Of a stretch of 64,000 nt of DNA, positions 28,544 through 39,850 are shown piece after piece. This DNA is from Pseudomonas sp. G2-4. GTDB lineage: Bacteria > Pseudomonadota > Gammaproteobacteria > Pseudomonadales > Pseudomonadaceae. Positions within the stretch are counted from its first letter, which is position 1. Every line of letters begins with the position of its first letter. Both the position numbers and the translations under genes were made by a program. Below the pieces are notes generated by a model. The model was not told the DNA's origin. It did not search any database and worked only from the letters and a program-made list of their open reading frames with translations. Where the stretch lies: the NCBI RefSeq assembly GCF_030064125.1, contig NZ_CP125957.1:310001-374000 (forward strand), given 5' to 3'.

Positions 28544-29109
28544 GTGAGTTGAAGGTTTTACGCGCTGCGGATTACCCCTGCATGCCGTGGAAAAACGGCG
28601 GTGGCAGCACCGAAGAAATCACCCGCGATGCCGGCACCGGCCTGGAAGGTTTCGGCTGGCGCTTGTCGATTGCCGATATCGCTGAGTCGGGTGGTTTTTC
28701 CACGTTCGCCGGTTACGAACGGGTCATCAGCGTCTTGCAAGGTGACGGCATGAGCCTGAGCGTCGATGGCCAGGTCACGCGAGCCCTGCATCCTCTGGAC
28801 CCCTTTGCGTTCAGCGGCGAGAGCCATGTCTATTGCACGTTGCTGGGCGGACCGATTCGTGACTTCAACCTGATCTATGCGCCGCAACGTTACCGCGCAC
28901 GGTTGCAATGGATGGGGGGCCAGCAGCGGTTTTTCAGCGAGGCGGGAACGGTGCTGGTGTTCAGCGCAGCCCCGGGGTTGGCGATCAAGATCGGTGAGTC
29001 CACCGTTGACCTGGGCCTCTACGACTGCTTGCAACTGAGCGGTAACACCGAGCTGCTGGACCTCTCCACCCACGGCCAATGCTGCGTGATTGAGCTGACT
29101 GCCCATTGA
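28540..29109 (+). CDS. hutD: HutD family protein
   Basis: A 189-residue cupin-fold protein, cotranscribed with hutC (4-bp overlap). Typical HutD features: YPCMPWKNGGGSTEEI near the N-terminus, GFGWRLSIADI, and GGPIRDFNLIY in the second half. In P. fluorescens SBW25 HutD has been described as a governor of hut expression that limits urocanate build-up; the mechanism is not fixed. Confidence 0.94.
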   Translation: MSELKVLRAADYPCMPWKNGGGSTEEITRDAGTGLEGFGWRLSIADIAESGGFSTFAGYERVISVLQGDGMSLSVDGQVTRALHPLDPFAFSGESHVYCTLLGGPIRDFNLIYAPQRYRARLQWMGGQQRFFSEAGTVLVFSAAPGLAIKIGESTVDLGLYDCLQLSGNTELLDLSTHGQCCVIELTAH

Positions 29110-29126
29110 TTTCCGGCTAACACACT

Positions 29127-29226
29127 TTTGTGGCGAGGGAGCTTGCTCCCGCTCGGGTGCGCAGCGCCCGTCGCTTCTTGGGGGCCGCTTCGCGGCCCAG
29201 CGGGAGCAAGCTCCCTCGCCACAAAA
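29127..29226. repeat. REP-like pair, family 2
   Basis: Inverted arms TGTGGCGAGGGAGCTTGCTC and its complement about 50 bp apart, with a GC-rich inner stem. This differs from the family-1 REP (GGGAGCTTGCTCCC core). It follows hutD. The remaining 300 bp up to hutU hold the hutU promoter and operator. Confidence 0.9.
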
Positions 29227-29421
29227 AACCTCGCCTCGCTGTTCCCTCTTCGCGCACCAACTTGTTACCAAACGCCCCAGCGTGGCGCAGAACCACGCTT
29301 TCGTGACCCGCCTGTCTCCTTCATAAATCCCTACTTCAGAAATTTCATCTGGCTCTTAAACCGCTCAAGCGCGGGCCTTTCAGCCAATCCTTAAATCATT
29401 CTGGAACCTGTCCTGAACAAG

Positions 29422-29438
29422 TTGGCCGCTTGATTGCA
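29422..29438 (+). promoter_or_regulatory. Sigma-54 promoter of hutU
   Basis: TTGGCCGCTTGATTGCA has GG-N10-GC spacing and a strong -12 element (ATTGCA). Expected transcription start near 29450, giving a ~110-nt leader to hutU. Sigma-54 control with CbrB/NtrC is established for hut genes of P. fluorescens. Confidence 0.8.
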
Positions 29439-29442
29439 TATG

Positions 29443-29456
29443 CTTGTACATACAAG
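29443..29456. promoter_or_regulatory. HutC operator at the hutU start site
   Basis: CTTGTACATACAAG, with 6-bp perfect arms around CA, starts 5 bp after the -12 element and covers the predicted start of transcription. HutC bound here would block open-complex formation. Confidence 0.85.
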
Positions 29457-29558
29457 TAAAGACGTATGCGTATGAGTCACCGATCTTCTACGCAACGTTC
29501 GCTAAATCGCTGCCCACTGCCCGGGCTGGTCTGGATTGATCGCTGAGGAGTTTTTGCT

Positions 29559-31247
29559 GTGACCGACGCTACCCGCAAACCCGAAAAATACCGTGATGTT
29601 GTCATTCGCGCGCCCCGCGGTAACACGCTGACCGCCAAGAGTTGGCTGACTGAAGCGCCGCTGCGCATGTTGATGAACAACCTCGATCCGGAAGTGGCCG
29701 AGAACCCCAAGGAGCTGGTGGTGTACGGTGGCATCGGCCGTGCGGCGCGTAACTGGGAGTGCTACGACAAGATCGTCGAAAGCCTCACCAACCTGAATGA
29801 CGACGAGACCCTGCTGGTGCAATCCGGCAAGCCAGTCGGCGTGTTCAAGACCCACTCCAACGCTCCGCGCGTGCTGATCGCCAACTCCAACCTGGTGCCC
29901 CACTGGGCCACCTGGGAACACTTCAACGAACTGGATGCCAAGGGCCTGGCCATGTACGGCCAGATGACCGCCGGCAGCTGGATCTACATCGGCAGCCAGG
30001 GCATCGTCCAAGGCACCTATGAAACCTTCGTCGAAGCCGGCCGCCAGCACTACGACAACAATCTCAAGGGCCGCTGGGTCCTGACCGCCGGCCTCGGCGG
30101 CATGGGTGGCGCCCAGCCGCTGGCTGCGACCCTGGCCGGTGCCTGCTCGCTGAACATCGAGTGCCAACAGGTGAGCATCGATTTCCGTCTCAAGACCCGC
30201 TACGTCGACGAGCAGGCCACTGACCTGGACGACGCCCTGGCCCGTATCGAGAAATACACCGCCGAAGGCAAGGCCATTTCCATAGCGCTGTGTGGCAACG
30301 CCGCCGAAATCCTCCCGGAAATGGTCCGTCGTGGCGTGCGCCCGGACATGGTCACCGACCAGACCAGCGCCCACGACCCGCTCAACGGTTACCTGCCGGC
30401 CGGCTGGACCTGGGACGAATACCGTGCCCGTGCCAAGTCCGAACCGGCTGCCGTGGTGAAGGCCGCCAAGCAATCGATGGCCGTCCACGTGAAAGCCATG
30501 CTGGCCTTCCAGACAATGGGCGTGCCGACCTTCGACTACGGTAACAACATCCGGCAGATGGCCCAAGAAGAGGGTGTCGAAAATGCCTTCGATTTTCCAG
30601 GGTTCGTACCGGCGTATATCCGTCCGCTGTTCTGCCGCGGCATCGGTCCGTTCCGCTGGGCCGCGCTGTCGGGTGACCCGCAGGACATCTACAAGACCGA
30701 CGCCAAGGTCAAGGAACTGATCCCCGACGACGCCCACCTGCACAACTGGCTGGACATGGCCCGCGAGCGCATCAGCTTCCAGGGTCTGCCGGCGCGGATC
30801 TGCTGGGTCGGCCTGGGCCAGCGCGCCAAGCTCGGCCTGGCCTTCAACGAAATGGTGCGCAGCGGCGAATTGTCGGCGCCTATCGTGATCGGCCGCGACC
30901 ACCTGGACTCCGGTTCCGTGGCCAGCCCCAACCGTGAAACCGAATCCATGCAGGACGGTTCCGATGCCGTCTCCGACTGGCCGCTGCTCAACGCCTTGCT
31001 CAACACCGCCAGTGGCGCGACCTGGGTTTCGCTGCACCACGGTGGCGGCGTCGGCATGGGCTTCTCCCAGCATTCGGGCATGGTGATTGTTTGCGACGGC
31101 ACCGACGAGGCGGCCGAGCGGATCGCTCGCGTGCTGCATAACGATCCGGGCACTGGCGTGATGCGTCATGCCGATGCGGGTTACCAGATCGCAATTGATT
31201 GCGCGAAAGAGCAGGGGCTGAACCTACCGATGATTACCGGCGAGTAA
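29559..31247 (+). CDS. hutU: Urocanate hydratase
   Basis: A 562-residue urocanase that converts urocanate to imidazolone propionate with tightly bound NAD as electrophile. It starts with GTG ([14 protein letters not shown] follows), with GAGGAG about 10 bp upstream. Recognisable parts: the NAD loop [14 protein letters not shown] (about 175), [15 protein letters not shown], the active-site Cys in [13 protein letters not shown] (about 410), and [17 protein letters not shown]. It is the first structural gene of the hutU-XWV-H-I-G direction. Confidence 0.98.
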   Translation: MTDATRKPEKYRDVVIRAPRGNTLTAKSWLTEAPLRMLMNNLDPEVAENPKELVVYGGIGRAARNWECYDKIVESLTNLNDDETLLVQSGKPVGVFKTHSNAPRVLIANSNLVPHWATWEHFNELDAKGLAMYGQMTAGSWIYIGSQGIVQGTYETFVEAGRQHYDNNLKGRWVLTAGLGGMGGAQPLAATLAGACSLNIECQQVSIDFRLKTRYVDEQATDLDDALARIEKYTAEGKAISIALCGNAAEILPEMVRRGVRPDMVTDQTSAHDPLNGYLPAGWTWDEYRARAKSEPAAVVKAAKQSMAVHVKAMLAFQTMGVPTFDYGNNIRQMAQEEGVENAFDFPGFVPAYIRPLFCRGIGPFRWAALSGDPQDIYKTDAKVKELIPDDAHLHNWLDMARERISFQGLPARICWVGLGQRAKLGLAFNEMVRSGELSAPIVIGRDHLDSGSVASPNRETESMQDGSDAVSDWPLLNALLNTASGATWVSLHHGGGVGMGFSQHSGMVIVCDGTDEAAERIARVLHNDPGTGVMRHADAGYQIAIDCAKEQGLNLPMITGE

Positions 31248-31370
31248 TACCGAGCGCTGTGGGGGCACGCTCGCTCCCGCAAAAAGAGCCGGGTTCAAGC
31301 AGGATGTGATTCGGGCTGGAGGCCCTCTTGACTGCCAATAAGCCAATTCAATGATTAGGAGCGTCACACC

Positions 31371-32339
31371 ATGAAATCGAACAAGACCCTGCTGACCACG
31401 TTGTTTTCCATCGGCCTGCTGGCCAGCGCCGGCGCCACGCAAGCGGCGGGTTGGTGCGAGTCGGGCAAACCGGTGAAGTTCGCCGGCCTGAACTGGGAAA
31501 GCGGCATGCTGCTGACCGATGTCATGCAAGTGGTGCTGGAAAAAGGCTACGGCTGCAAGACCGACAGCCTGCCAGGCAACTCCATCACCATGGAGAACGC
31601 CCTGAGCAGCAACGACATCCAGGTGTTTGCCGAAGAGTGGGTCGGCCGCAGTGAAGTCTGGAACAAGGCCGAGAAGGCCGGCAAAGTGGTCGGCGTCGGC
31701 GCCCCGGTCGTGGGTGCCATCGAAGGCTGGTACGTGCCGCGCTACGTGATTGAAGGCGACGCCAAACGCAAGCTCGAAGCCAAGGCGCCGGGCCTGAAGA
31801 ACATCGCCGACCTGGGCCAGTACGCCGCCGTGTTCAAGGATCAGGAAGAACCGTCCAAGGGCCGTTTCTACAACTGCCCGGCCGGCTGGACCTGCGAGCT
31901 GGACAACAGCGAAATGCTGAAAAGCTATGGCCTGGAAAAAACCTACACCAACTTCCGTCCAGGCACCGGCCCGGCACTGGATGCGGCGGTGCTGTCGAGC
32001 TACAAGCGTGGCGAGCCGATCCTGTTCTACTACTGGTCGCCTACGCCGCTGATGGGCCAAGTGGACCTGGTGAAACTGGAAGAAAAACCCGGCGTGGATA
32101 AAAGCGTGAGCATCAAGGTCGGCCTGTCCAAGACCTTCCACGACGAAGCCCCGGAACTGGTGGCAGTACTGGAAAAGGTCAACCTGCCCATCGATATCCT
32201 GAACCAGAACCTCGGGCGCATGGCCAAGGAGCGGATCGAGTCGCCGAAACTGGCGAAGATCTTCCTGAAGGAACATCCTGAAGTCTGGCACGCCTGGGTC
32301 AGTGAAGACGCAGCCAAGAAAATCGACGCGGCTCTGTAG
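31371..32339 (+). CDS. hutX: Histidine ABC transporter substrate-binding protein HutX
   Basis: A 322-residue periplasmic protein of the OpuAC (glycine betaine/proline) class, with a signal peptide (residues 1-24, GATQAA). Mature segments GWCESGKPVKFAGLNWESGM and EEWVGRSEVW are typical. The setting inside hut and the adjacent permease and ATPase genes make histidine the likely substrate, as for SBW25 HutX; sequence alone would also allow a quaternary amine. Confidence 0.88.
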   Translation: MKSNKTLLTTLFSIGLLASAGATQAAGWCESGKPVKFAGLNWESGMLLTDVMQVVLEKGYGCKTDSLPGNSITMENALSSNDIQVFAEEWVGRSEVWNKAEKAGKVVGVGAPVVGAIEGWYVPRYVIEGDAKRKLEAKAPGLKNIADLGQYAAVFKDQEEPSKGRFYNCPAGWTCELDNSEMLKSYGLEKTYTNFRPGTGPALDAAVLSSYKRGEPILFYYWSPTPLMGQVDLVKLEEKPGVDKSVSIKVGLSKTFHDEAPELVAVLEKVNLPIDILNQNLGRMAKERIESPKLAKIFLKEHPEVWHAWVSEDAAKKIDAAL

Positions 32340-32348
32340 GTCGAATCC

Positions 32349-32374
32349 CCCGGCCAACCCTAGGGCTGGCCGGG
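32349..32374 (+). promoter_or_regulatory. Intercistronic hairpin hutX-hutW
   Basis: CCCGGCCA and TGGCCGGG arms form an 8-bp GC-rich hairpin just after hutX with no T tract. Such hairpins often stabilise the binding-protein message relative to the permease part. Confidence 0.6.
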
Positions 32375-32408
32375 ACGTTCACTGCATCCACCTGATCGAG
32401 AGTCTCTT

Positions 32409-33256
32409 ATGTTTCCCGAAAGCTTTACCTTCTCCATCGCCGACTGGGTCAACAGTTGGGTCGACTCCCTGGTGACCAACTATGGCGATGTGTTCCGGCA
32501 CATCTCCGACACCTTGCTGTGGGCCATCGTCAACCTCGAAGGCCTGCTGCGCATGGCGCCCTGGTGGCTGATGCTGGCCATCGTCGGCGGCATTGCCTGG
32601 CACGCCACCCGTAAGGTCGTGGCCACGGCAGTGATCGTCGGCCTGTTGTTTCTGGTGGGCGCGGTGGGCCTGTGGGACAAACTGATGCAGACCCTCGCCC
32701 TGATGCTGGTGGCGACGCTGATCTCGGTGTTGATCGGCATTCCCCTGGGCATTCTCTCGGCGCGCAGCAATCGCCTGCGGTCGGTGCTGATGCCGTTGTT
32801 GGACATCATGCAGACCATGCCGAGCTTCGTGTACCTGATTCCGGTGTTGATGCTGTTCGGCCTGGGCAAGGTCCCGGCGATTTTCGCCACGGTGATCTAC
32901 GCCGCGCCACCGTTGATTCGCCTGACTGACCTGGGGATTCGCCAGGTGGACGGCGAAGTGATGGAAGCCATCAACGCCTTCGGCGCCAACCGCTGGCAAC
33001 AGCTGTTCGGCGTGCAACTGCCCCTGGCCTTGCCGAGCATCATGGCCGGGATCAACCAGACCACCATGATGGCCCTGTCAATGGTGGTCATTGCTTCGAT
33101 GATCGGCGCCCGTGGCTTGGGTGAAGACGTGCTGGTGGGCATCCAGACCCTCAACGTCGGGCGTGGCCTGGAGGCCGGACTGGCCATCGTGATTCTCGCC
33201 GTGGTCATCGACCGCATTACCCAGGCCTATGGTCGTCCTCGGCATGAGGTGAACAA

Positions 33257-33260
<4 letters not shown>
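32409..33260 (+). CDS. hutW: Histidine ABC transporter permease HutW
   Basis: A 283-residue inner-membrane permease of the ProW/OpuAB kind with about six to seven hydrophobic segments. The ATPase-contact loop is [20 protein letters not shown] (about 180-200), followed by [20 protein letters not shown]. It ends 4 bp inside hutV (ATGA), so the two are coupled. Confidence 0.9.
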
Positions 33261-34087
<827 letters not shown>

Positions 34088-34107
34088 AGGGTTTGTGGTG
34101 GCAGGGC

Positions 34108-34216
34108 TGGCCCCATCGCGAGCAAGCTCGCTCCCACAAAGGGATCTCTTTTGCTCACACATTTTGTGTCCAAGGGAAAATCCCTGTGGGAGCGAGCTTG
34201 CTCGCGATAGGGCCGG
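34108..34216. repeat. REP pair, family 1
   Basis: Inverted REP doublet between hutV and hutH1, splitting the hut cluster. Confidence 0.92.
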
Positions 34217-34252
34217 CAAAGCTGCATCAATATTCAAGTTGTACAGACGAGG

Positions 34253-35782
34253 TTGAGGATGTCCCAGGCTGAAAAAATCGTAATCGCCGACACCCCGTTG
34301 CGTTGGCAGGATGTAGTCGCCGTCGCCCGCTTCGGTGCCGAGCTGGCGCTGTCGGCCCAGGCCTGGGCGCGAATCGACAATGCCCAGGCCATCGTCCAGC
34401 GCATCGTTGAAAGCGGCGAGCGCGCCTATGGCGTCAACACCGGCCTGGGGGCCTTGTGCAATGTCTCGCTCAAGGACGAACAACTCAGCCAACTGTCACG
34501 CAACACCTTGCTCAGCCATGCCTGTGGCGTCGGCGCGCCGCTGACTGATGAACAGACCCGGGCGATTCTCTGTGCCGCCATCCTCAACTACAGCCAGGGC
34601 AAATCCGGCATCCATCGTCGGGTGGTCGAGGCGTTGCTGGCGCTGCTCAACCGAGGCATCACACCGCAAGTGCCGTCCCAGGGCTCGGTGGGTTACCTGA
34701 CCCACATGGCCCACATCAGCATCGCGCTGCTGGGCGTCGGGCAGGTCAGCTATCGCGGGCAAATCCTGTCGGCGCAACAGGCCTTGGCTGCCGAAGGCTT
34801 GCAACCGGTGCAGTTGGGCGCCAAGGACGGTTTGTGCCTGGTCAATGGCACCCCGTGCATGACCGGCCTCAGCTGCCTGGCCCTGGCCGATGCGACGCGC
34901 CTGGTGCAATGGGCTGACGTGATCGGTGCGATGACCTTCGAGGCCCAGCGTGGTCAGATCGCGGCGTTCGATGCCGAGATCATCGCCCTCAAGCCGCACC
35001 CGGGCATGCAACAGGTCGGGGTCAACTTGCGGACCTTGCTCGACGGCAGCGAGGTCATCGCCTCGAGCCTGGGCATTCGTACCCAGGACGCCTTGAGCAT
35101 CCGCTCGATTCCCCAAGTGCACGGCGCCGCTCGCGACCAGTTGGCGCACGCACGGCAACAGATCGAAACCGAACTCAACGCCGCCACCGATAACCCGCTG
35201 TTGCTGGGCACGCCAGAAAATTTCCGAGTGGTGTCCCAAGCCAATCCCCACGGCCAGTCAGTGGCGCTGGCGGCGGATCTGCTGGCGATTGCCATGGCCG
35301 AGATCGGCTCCATTGCCGAGCGCCGCCTCGATCGCCTGATCAACCCTCACGTCAGCGGTCTGCCAGCGTTCCTGGTGGCCAATCCCGGCGTGAACTCGGG
35401 GATGATGATCGTGCAATACGTGGCGGCCTCGTTGTGTGCGGAAAATCGCCAATTGGCGCAACCGGCGGTGCTCGACAACTTCGTCACCTCAGGGCTGCAA
35501 GAAGATCATTTGAGCATGGGCACCAACGCGGCTCTGAAGCTGCACAGGGCGCTGGAAAACTGCACGCAGATCCTCGCCATCGAATACCTGCTGGCGGCCC
35601 AGGCTTTTGAATTTCTCAAGGCCCAAGGCTTCGGTGCCGGTACCGACGTCGCCTGGAAACTGCTGCGCGAGCGCGTTCCGGCCTACGACCAGGACCGCTG
35701 GCTGGCGCCGGACATCGCCAGCGCCGCGGCGCTGCTCAAAGACCCCTTTGTTCTGCAAAACGCTCTACCGAATTTGAATTGA
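34253..35782 (+). CDS. hutH1: HAL/PAL-family protein lacking the MIO triad (HutH1)
   Basis: A 509-residue member of the histidine ammonia-lyase superfamily. It keeps AYGVNTGLG (about 57-65), LSHACGVG, LVNGTPCMTG, NPGVNSGMM and the TSGLQEDHLSMG loop. However, where HutH2 has [15 protein letters not shown], this protein has GSVG directly followed by YLTHMAH: exactly the Ala-Ser-Gly that cyclises into the MIO electrophile is absent. The Tyr of QDPYSLR is also replaced (QDALSIR). The frame is intact and otherwise well conserved, so it is a functional paralogue of unknown activity rather than a pseudogene. It should not be counted as a proven histidase. Confidence 0.9.
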   Translation: MRMSQAEKIVIADTPLRWQDVVAVARFGAELALSAQAWARIDNAQAIVQRIVESGERAYGVNTGLGALCNVSLKDEQLSQLSRNTLLSHACGVGAPLTDEQTRAILCAAILNYSQGKSGIHRRVVEALLALLNRGITPQVPSQGSVGYLTHMAHISIALLGVGQVSYRGQILSAQQALAAEGLQPVQLGAKDGLCLVNGTPCMTGLSCLALADATRLVQWADVIGAMTFEAQRGQIAAFDAEIIALKPHPGMQQVGVNLRTLLDGSEVIASSLGIRTQDALSIRSIPQVHGAARDQLAHARQQIETELNAATDNPLLLGTPENFRVVSQANPHGQSVALAADLLAIAMAEIGSIAERRLDRLINPHVSGLPAFLVANPGVNSGMMIVQYVAASLCAENRQLAQPAVLDNFVTSGLQEDHLSMGTNAALKLHRALENCTQILAIEYLLAAQAFEFLKAQGFGAGTDVAWKLLRERVPAYDQDRWLAPDIASAAALLKDPFVLQNALPNLN

Positions 35783-35911
35783 TCAAAAACCGCCAGCGTG
35801 CCAAGGCACCGACTGCCCATAAAGCATCGCCCAAAAAGCGACGGTGACGGATAACGGAACATTCCGGAGCGATTGGCGGGTGAATAAAAACACTCTCAAA
35901 AGGAGCATGAA

Positions 35912-37444
35912 ATGACAGCTTTGAACTTGATCCCCGGCCAACTGAGCCTGGCTCAACTGCGTGAGATCTATCAGCAACCGGTGACCTTGAGTCTCGACGC
36001 CAGCGCCTCGGCGCAGATCGAAGCCAGCGTGGCCTGTGTGGAACAGATCCTCGCCGAGAACCGCACCGCCTACGGCATCAACACCGGTTTCGGTTTGCTG
36101 GCCTCGACCCGCATCGCCAGCGAAGACCTGGAAAACCTGCAGCGTTCCCTGGTGCTGTCCCATGCCGCCGGTGTGGGCGAGCCGATCAGCGATGCGCTGG
36201 TCCGGCTGGTCATGGTGCTCAAGGTCAACAGCCTGAGCCGGGGTTTTTCCGGCATCCGTCGGCAGGTGATCGATGCGCTGATTGCGCTGATCAATGCCGA
36301 GGTCTATCCGCATATTCCGCTTAAAGGTTCGGTCGGTGCTTCCGGCGATTTGGCCCCGCTGGCCCATATGTCCCTGGTGCTGCTGGGCGAAGGCAAGGCG
36401 CGCTACAAAGGCGAATGGCTGCCGGCTGTCGAGGCACTGAAAGTGGCCGGCCTGGCGCCGCTGACCCTGGCGGCGAAAGAAGGCCTGGCGCTGCTCAATG
36501 GCACCCAGGTGTCTACCGCGTTTGCCCTGCGTGGCCTGTTCGAAGGTGAGGATCTGTTCGCTGCGGCCCTGTCCCTGGGTAGCCTGACGGTGGAAGCGGT
36601 GCTCGGCTCGCGCTCGCCGTTCGACGCGCGCATCCATGCCGCTCGCGGCCAGAAAGGCCAGATCGATGCCGCCGCCGCTTACCGCGATTTGCTGGGTGAG
36701 CGCAGCGAAGTCTCTGATTCGCACCAGAACTGCGACAAGGTCCAGGACCCGTACTCCCTGCGCTGCCAACCGCAAGTGATGGGCGCCTGTCTGACCCAGT
36801 TCCGCCAGGCCGCCGAGGTGCTGGTGATCGAAGCCAACGCAGTGTCGGATAACCCACTGGTGTTCGCCGCCGAAGGTGACGTAATTTCCGGCGGCAACTT
36901 CCACGCCGAACCGGTGGCCATGGCGGCCGACAACATGGCCCTGGCGATTGCGGAAATCGGCTCCCTGAGCGAGCGTCGGATTTCGTTGATGATGGACAAG
37001 CACATGTCGCAACTGCCGCCGTTCCTGGTGGCCAATGGAGGAGTGAATTCCGGCTTCATGATCGCCCAGGTCACCGCTGCCGCCCTGGCCAGCGAAAACA
37101 AGGCGCTGTCCCATCCTCATTCGGTGGACAGCCTGCCGACCTCGGCCAACCAGGAAGACCACGTCTCCATGGCCCCGGCCGCCGGCAAGCGCCTGTGGGA
37201 AATGGCCGAGAACACCCGCGGGATCCTGGCGGTGGAATGGCTGGCGGCCTGCCAGGGGTTGGACCTGCGGGGCGGTTTGAAGACCTCCGCGAAACTGGAA
37301 CAGGCCCGAGCCCTCTTGCGTGCAGACGTACCGTTCTATGAGAAGGACCGCTTCTTTGCGCCGGACATCAATGCAGCGAGCGAGTTGTTGGCGAGCCGTT
37401 GCCTGAATGAACTGGTGACGGCGAAGTTGCTGCCGAGCCTGTAA
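35912..37444 (+). CDS. hutH2: Histidine ammonia-lyase HutH2
   Basis: A 510-residue canonical histidase that deaminates histidine to urocanate. The MIO-forming triad is present in [16 protein letters not shown] (about 140-155), together with AYGINTGFG (catalytic Tyr), SHAAGVGEP (His), [11 protein letters not shown] (Tyr/Arg) and [11 protein letters not shown] (Glu). Start codon ATG with AAGGAG 7 bp upstream. It follows hutH1 after 129 bp with no strong terminator. Confidence 0.98.
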   Translation: MTALNLIPGQLSLAQLREIYQQPVTLSLDASASAQIEASVACVEQILAENRTAYGINTGFGLLASTRIASEDLENLQRSLVLSHAAGVGEPISDALVRLVMVLKVNSLSRGFSGIRRQVIDALIALINAEVYPHIPLKGSVGASGDLAPLAHMSLVLLGEGKARYKGEWLPAVEALKVAGLAPLTLAAKEGLALLNGTQVSTAFALRGLFEGEDLFAAALSLGSLTVEAVLGSRSPFDARIHAARGQKGQIDAAAAYRDLLGERSEVSDSHQNCDKVQDPYSLRCQPQVMGACLTQFRQAAEVLVIEANAVSDNPLVFAAEGDVISGGNFHAEPVAMAADNMALAIAEIGSLSERRISLMMDKHMSQLPPFLVANGGVNSGFMIAQVTAAALASENKALSHPHSVDSLPTSANQEDHVSMAPAAGKRLWEMAENTRGILAVEWLAACQGLDLRGGLKTSAKLEQARALLRADVPFYEKDRFFAPDINAASELLASRCLNELVTAKLLPSL

Positions 37445-37446
37445 GG

Positions 37447-37543
37447 GCCTCATCGCGAGCAAGCTCGCTCCCACAAGGATTTCGGGTGTACCCAAGATGG
37501 GTGTTCAACACCAAACCCCTGTGGGAGCGAGCTTGCTCGCGAA
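37447..37543. repeat. REP pair, family 1
   Basis: Inverted REP doublet between hutH2 and hutI. Confidence 0.92.
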
Positions 37544-37573
37544 TCGATTTTGAATGAAACGAGGAGACTCGGG

Positions 37574-38776
37574 ATGAAAACCCTCTGGCAAAACTGCCAC
37601 GCCGCGACCATGGCCCAGGGCGTCTACTCGATCATCGAAGACGCCGCCATCGTCACCCAGGGCGAGCACATTCAATGGGTCGGCCCGCGTGCCGAACTGC
37701 CGACCGGTGACTACCCGGCGGTCAACGATCTCAAGGGCGCCTGGGTCACGCCGGGATTGATCGACTGCCACACCCACGCGGTGTTCGGTGGCAACCGCAG
37801 CGGTGAATTCGAACAGCGCCTGCAAGGCGTCAGCTACGCCGAAATCGCCGCCGCCGGGGGTGGCATCGCCAGCACCGTGCGCGCCACCCGGGCCGCCAGT
37901 GAAGACGAGTTGTTCGCCAGCGCCGCCAAACGCCTGAAAAGCCTGATGCGCGACGGCGTGACCACGGTGGAAATCAAGTCCGGCTACGGCCTCGACCTGG
38001 CGAGCGAGCGCAAGATCCTGCGGGTCATCCGCCGCCTCGGCGCCGAGTTACCCGTCAGCGTGCGCAGCACCTGCCTGGCGGCCCACGCCTTGCCGCCGGA
38101 ATACGCTGACCGCGCCGATGACTACATCGAACACATCTGCAGCGAGATGCTCCCGGCCCTGGCGGCCGAAGGGCTGGTGGACGCGGTGGATGCCTTTTGC
38201 GAATACCTGGCGTTTTCCCCAGCGCAGGTCGAGCGGGTGTTTATCTGCGCACAACAACTGGGGCTGCCAGTGAAGCTGCATGCCGAACAGTTGTCGTCGC
38301 TGCACGGCTCAAGCCTGGCGGCGCGTTATCAGGCGTTGTCGGCCGATCACCTGGAATTCATGACCGAGGACGACGCCAAGGCCATGGCCGAATCCGGTAC
38401 GGTCGCCGTGTTATTGCCGGGGGCATTTTATTTCCTGCGGGAAACCCAATTGCCGCCCATGGACGCCCTGCGCAAGCACGGCGTGAAGATTGCCGTGGCC
38501 AGCGACCTCAATCCCGGGACTTCGCCGGCACTTTCGCTGCGCTTGATGCTGAACATGGCTTGCACCTGTTTCCGAATGACCCCTGAAGAAGCCTTGGCCG
38601 GGGCGACGATTCATGCGGCCCAGGCCTTGGGCATGGCTCAAACCCACGGTTCGCTGGAGGTCGGCAAGGTGGCGGATTTTGTCGCCTGGCACATCGACCG
38701 ACCGGCCGATCTGGCGTACTGGCTCGGTGGCGATCTGGAAAAACGCGTCGTGCGTCACGGCGTTGAAATCGATTGA
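37574..38776 (+). CDS. hutI: Imidazolonepropionase HutI
   Basis: A 400-residue metal-dependent amidohydrolase that opens imidazolone propionate to N-formimino-L-glutamate. Metal site [15 protein letters not shown] (about 67-81), then [19 protein letters not shown] and the SDLNPGTSP aspartate (about 320). The ATG at 37574 is used because it has a GGAG site at 37562-37565 and begins [13 protein letters not shown]; an upstream ATG at 37550 would add eight residues. Confidence 0.97.
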   Translation: MKTLWQNCHAATMAQGVYSIIEDAAIVTQGEHIQWVGPRAELPTGDYPAVNDLKGAWVTPGLIDCHTHAVFGGNRSGEFEQRLQGVSYAEIAAAGGGIASTVRATRAASEDELFASAAKRLKSLMRDGVTTVEIKSGYGLDLASERKILRVIRRLGAELPVSVRSTCLAAHALPPEYADRADDYIEHICSEMLPALAAEGLVDAVDAFCEYLAFSPAQVERVFICAQQLGLPVKLHAEQLSSLHGSSLAARYQALSADHLEFMTEDDAKAMAESGTVAVLLPGAFYFLRETQLPPMDALRKHGVKIAVASDLNPGTSPALSLRLMLNMACTCFRMTPEEALAGATIHAAQALGMAQTHGSLEVGKVADFVAWHIDRPADLAYWLGGDLEKRVVRHGVEID

Positions 38777-38787
38777 GGAGAACGGTT

Positions 38788-39591
38788 GTGGAGAAGGTCC
38801 TGAATTTCAAGCAAGGGCGCGTGCCGCTGTTGATCAGCATGCCTCACGCGGGCTTGCGCCTTACCCCGGCGGTACAGGCCGGGCTGATCCCCGAGGCCCA
38901 AAGCCTGCCGGATACCGACTGGCACATTCCCCGGCTCTACGAGTTCGCCGCTGAGCTGGGGGCCAGCACCCTGGCCGCTGAATATTCACGGTTTGTCATC
39001 GACCTGAACCGCCCTTCCGACGACAAGCCGATGTACGTCGGCGCTACTACCGGTTTGTACCCGGCGACGCTGTTCGATGGCGTGCCGTTGTTTCGCCAAG
39101 GGCTGGAGCCGTCGGCTGAGGAGCGGGCGACTTATCTGCAGCAGGTCTGGATGCCGTATCACCAAGCGCTGCAACAGGAACTGGCGCGGCTCAAGGCCGA
39201 GTTCGGCTATGCCTTGCTGTTCGATGCCCACTCGATCCGTTCGGTAATCGCGCACCTGTTCGATGGCAAGCTGCCGGACTTCAACCTCGGCACCTTCAAC
39301 GGCGCCAGTTGCGATTCAACGCTGGCCAGCCAGCTCGAAGCCATTTGCGCCCGTCATGGCGAGTACACCCATGTGCTCAACGGGCGCTTCAAGGGCGGAC
39401 ACATCACCCGGCACTACGGCAACCCGGCCGAAGACATCCACGCGGTGCAGCTGGAGCTGTGCCAGAGCACCTACATGGAAGAGTTCGAGCCGTTCAACTA
39501 TCGCGCTGACCTGGCGGAGCCGACCCAGGTGGTGCTCAAGCAATTGCTGGAAGGCTTGTTGGCGTGGGGGCGGCAGGCCTACAAGAAATAA
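38788..39591 (+). CDS. hutG: N-formylglutamate amidohydrolase HutG
   Basis: A 267-residue enzyme that hydrolyses N-formylglutamate to formate and glutamate, the last step after HutF. Features: VPLLISMPHAGLRL near the N-terminus, FVIDLNRPSDD, LLFDAHSIRS and GGHITRHYG. The GTG at 38788 is preferred because GAGGAG lies 7 bp upstream; a TTG at 38773 overlapping the hutI stop is the alternative. Confidence 0.95.
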   Translation: MEKVLNFKQGRVPLLISMPHAGLRLTPAVQAGLIPEAQSLPDTDWHIPRLYEFAAELGASTLAAEYSRFVIDLNRPSDDKPMYVGATTGLYPATLFDGVPLFRQGLEPSAEERATYLQQVWMPYHQALQQELARLKAEFGYALLFDAHSIRSVIAHLFDGKLPDFNLGTFNGASCDSTLASQLEAICARHGEYTHVLNGRFKGGHITRHYGNPAEDIHAVQLELCQSTYMEEFEPFNYRADLAEPTQVVLKQLLEGLLAWGRQAYKK

Positions 39592-39607
39592 ACACAGCAC
39601 GGTACTT

Positions 39608-39704
39608 CTGTGGCGAGGGAGCTTGCTCCCGCTCGAGTGCGTAGCGCTCGCAAAATTTTGGGGCCGCTGCGCAGCCCTGCGGGAGCAAGCTCCCTCGCCA
39701 CAAA
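39608..39704. repeat. REP-like pair, family 2
   Basis: Inverted TGTGGCGAGGGAGCTTGCTC arms flanking a GC-rich centre, after hutG. Confidence 0.9.
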
Positions 39705-39850
39705 AGCCATCATCGCACTCAACCTGTCGCCACCGTGCAAAACCGAGTCGCCACAGGTCACTTCTACCCCCTCGGCGCTGCGTAATGTCTCGGGCACGGT
39801 GCACAAAGATACCGGCCCACAATAATCCGCTGCCGCACGAGATCCTCCCG

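Noticed and set aside
31260..31285. Single degenerate REP-like stretch after hutU
   Set aside because: Only part of the core (CGCTCGCTCCCGC) is left and no inverted partner is seen, so it is not listed as an element.
34253..35782. hutH1 as a pseudogene
   Set aside because: Full length, intact frame and good conservation outside a precise three-residue loss argue for a selected variant.
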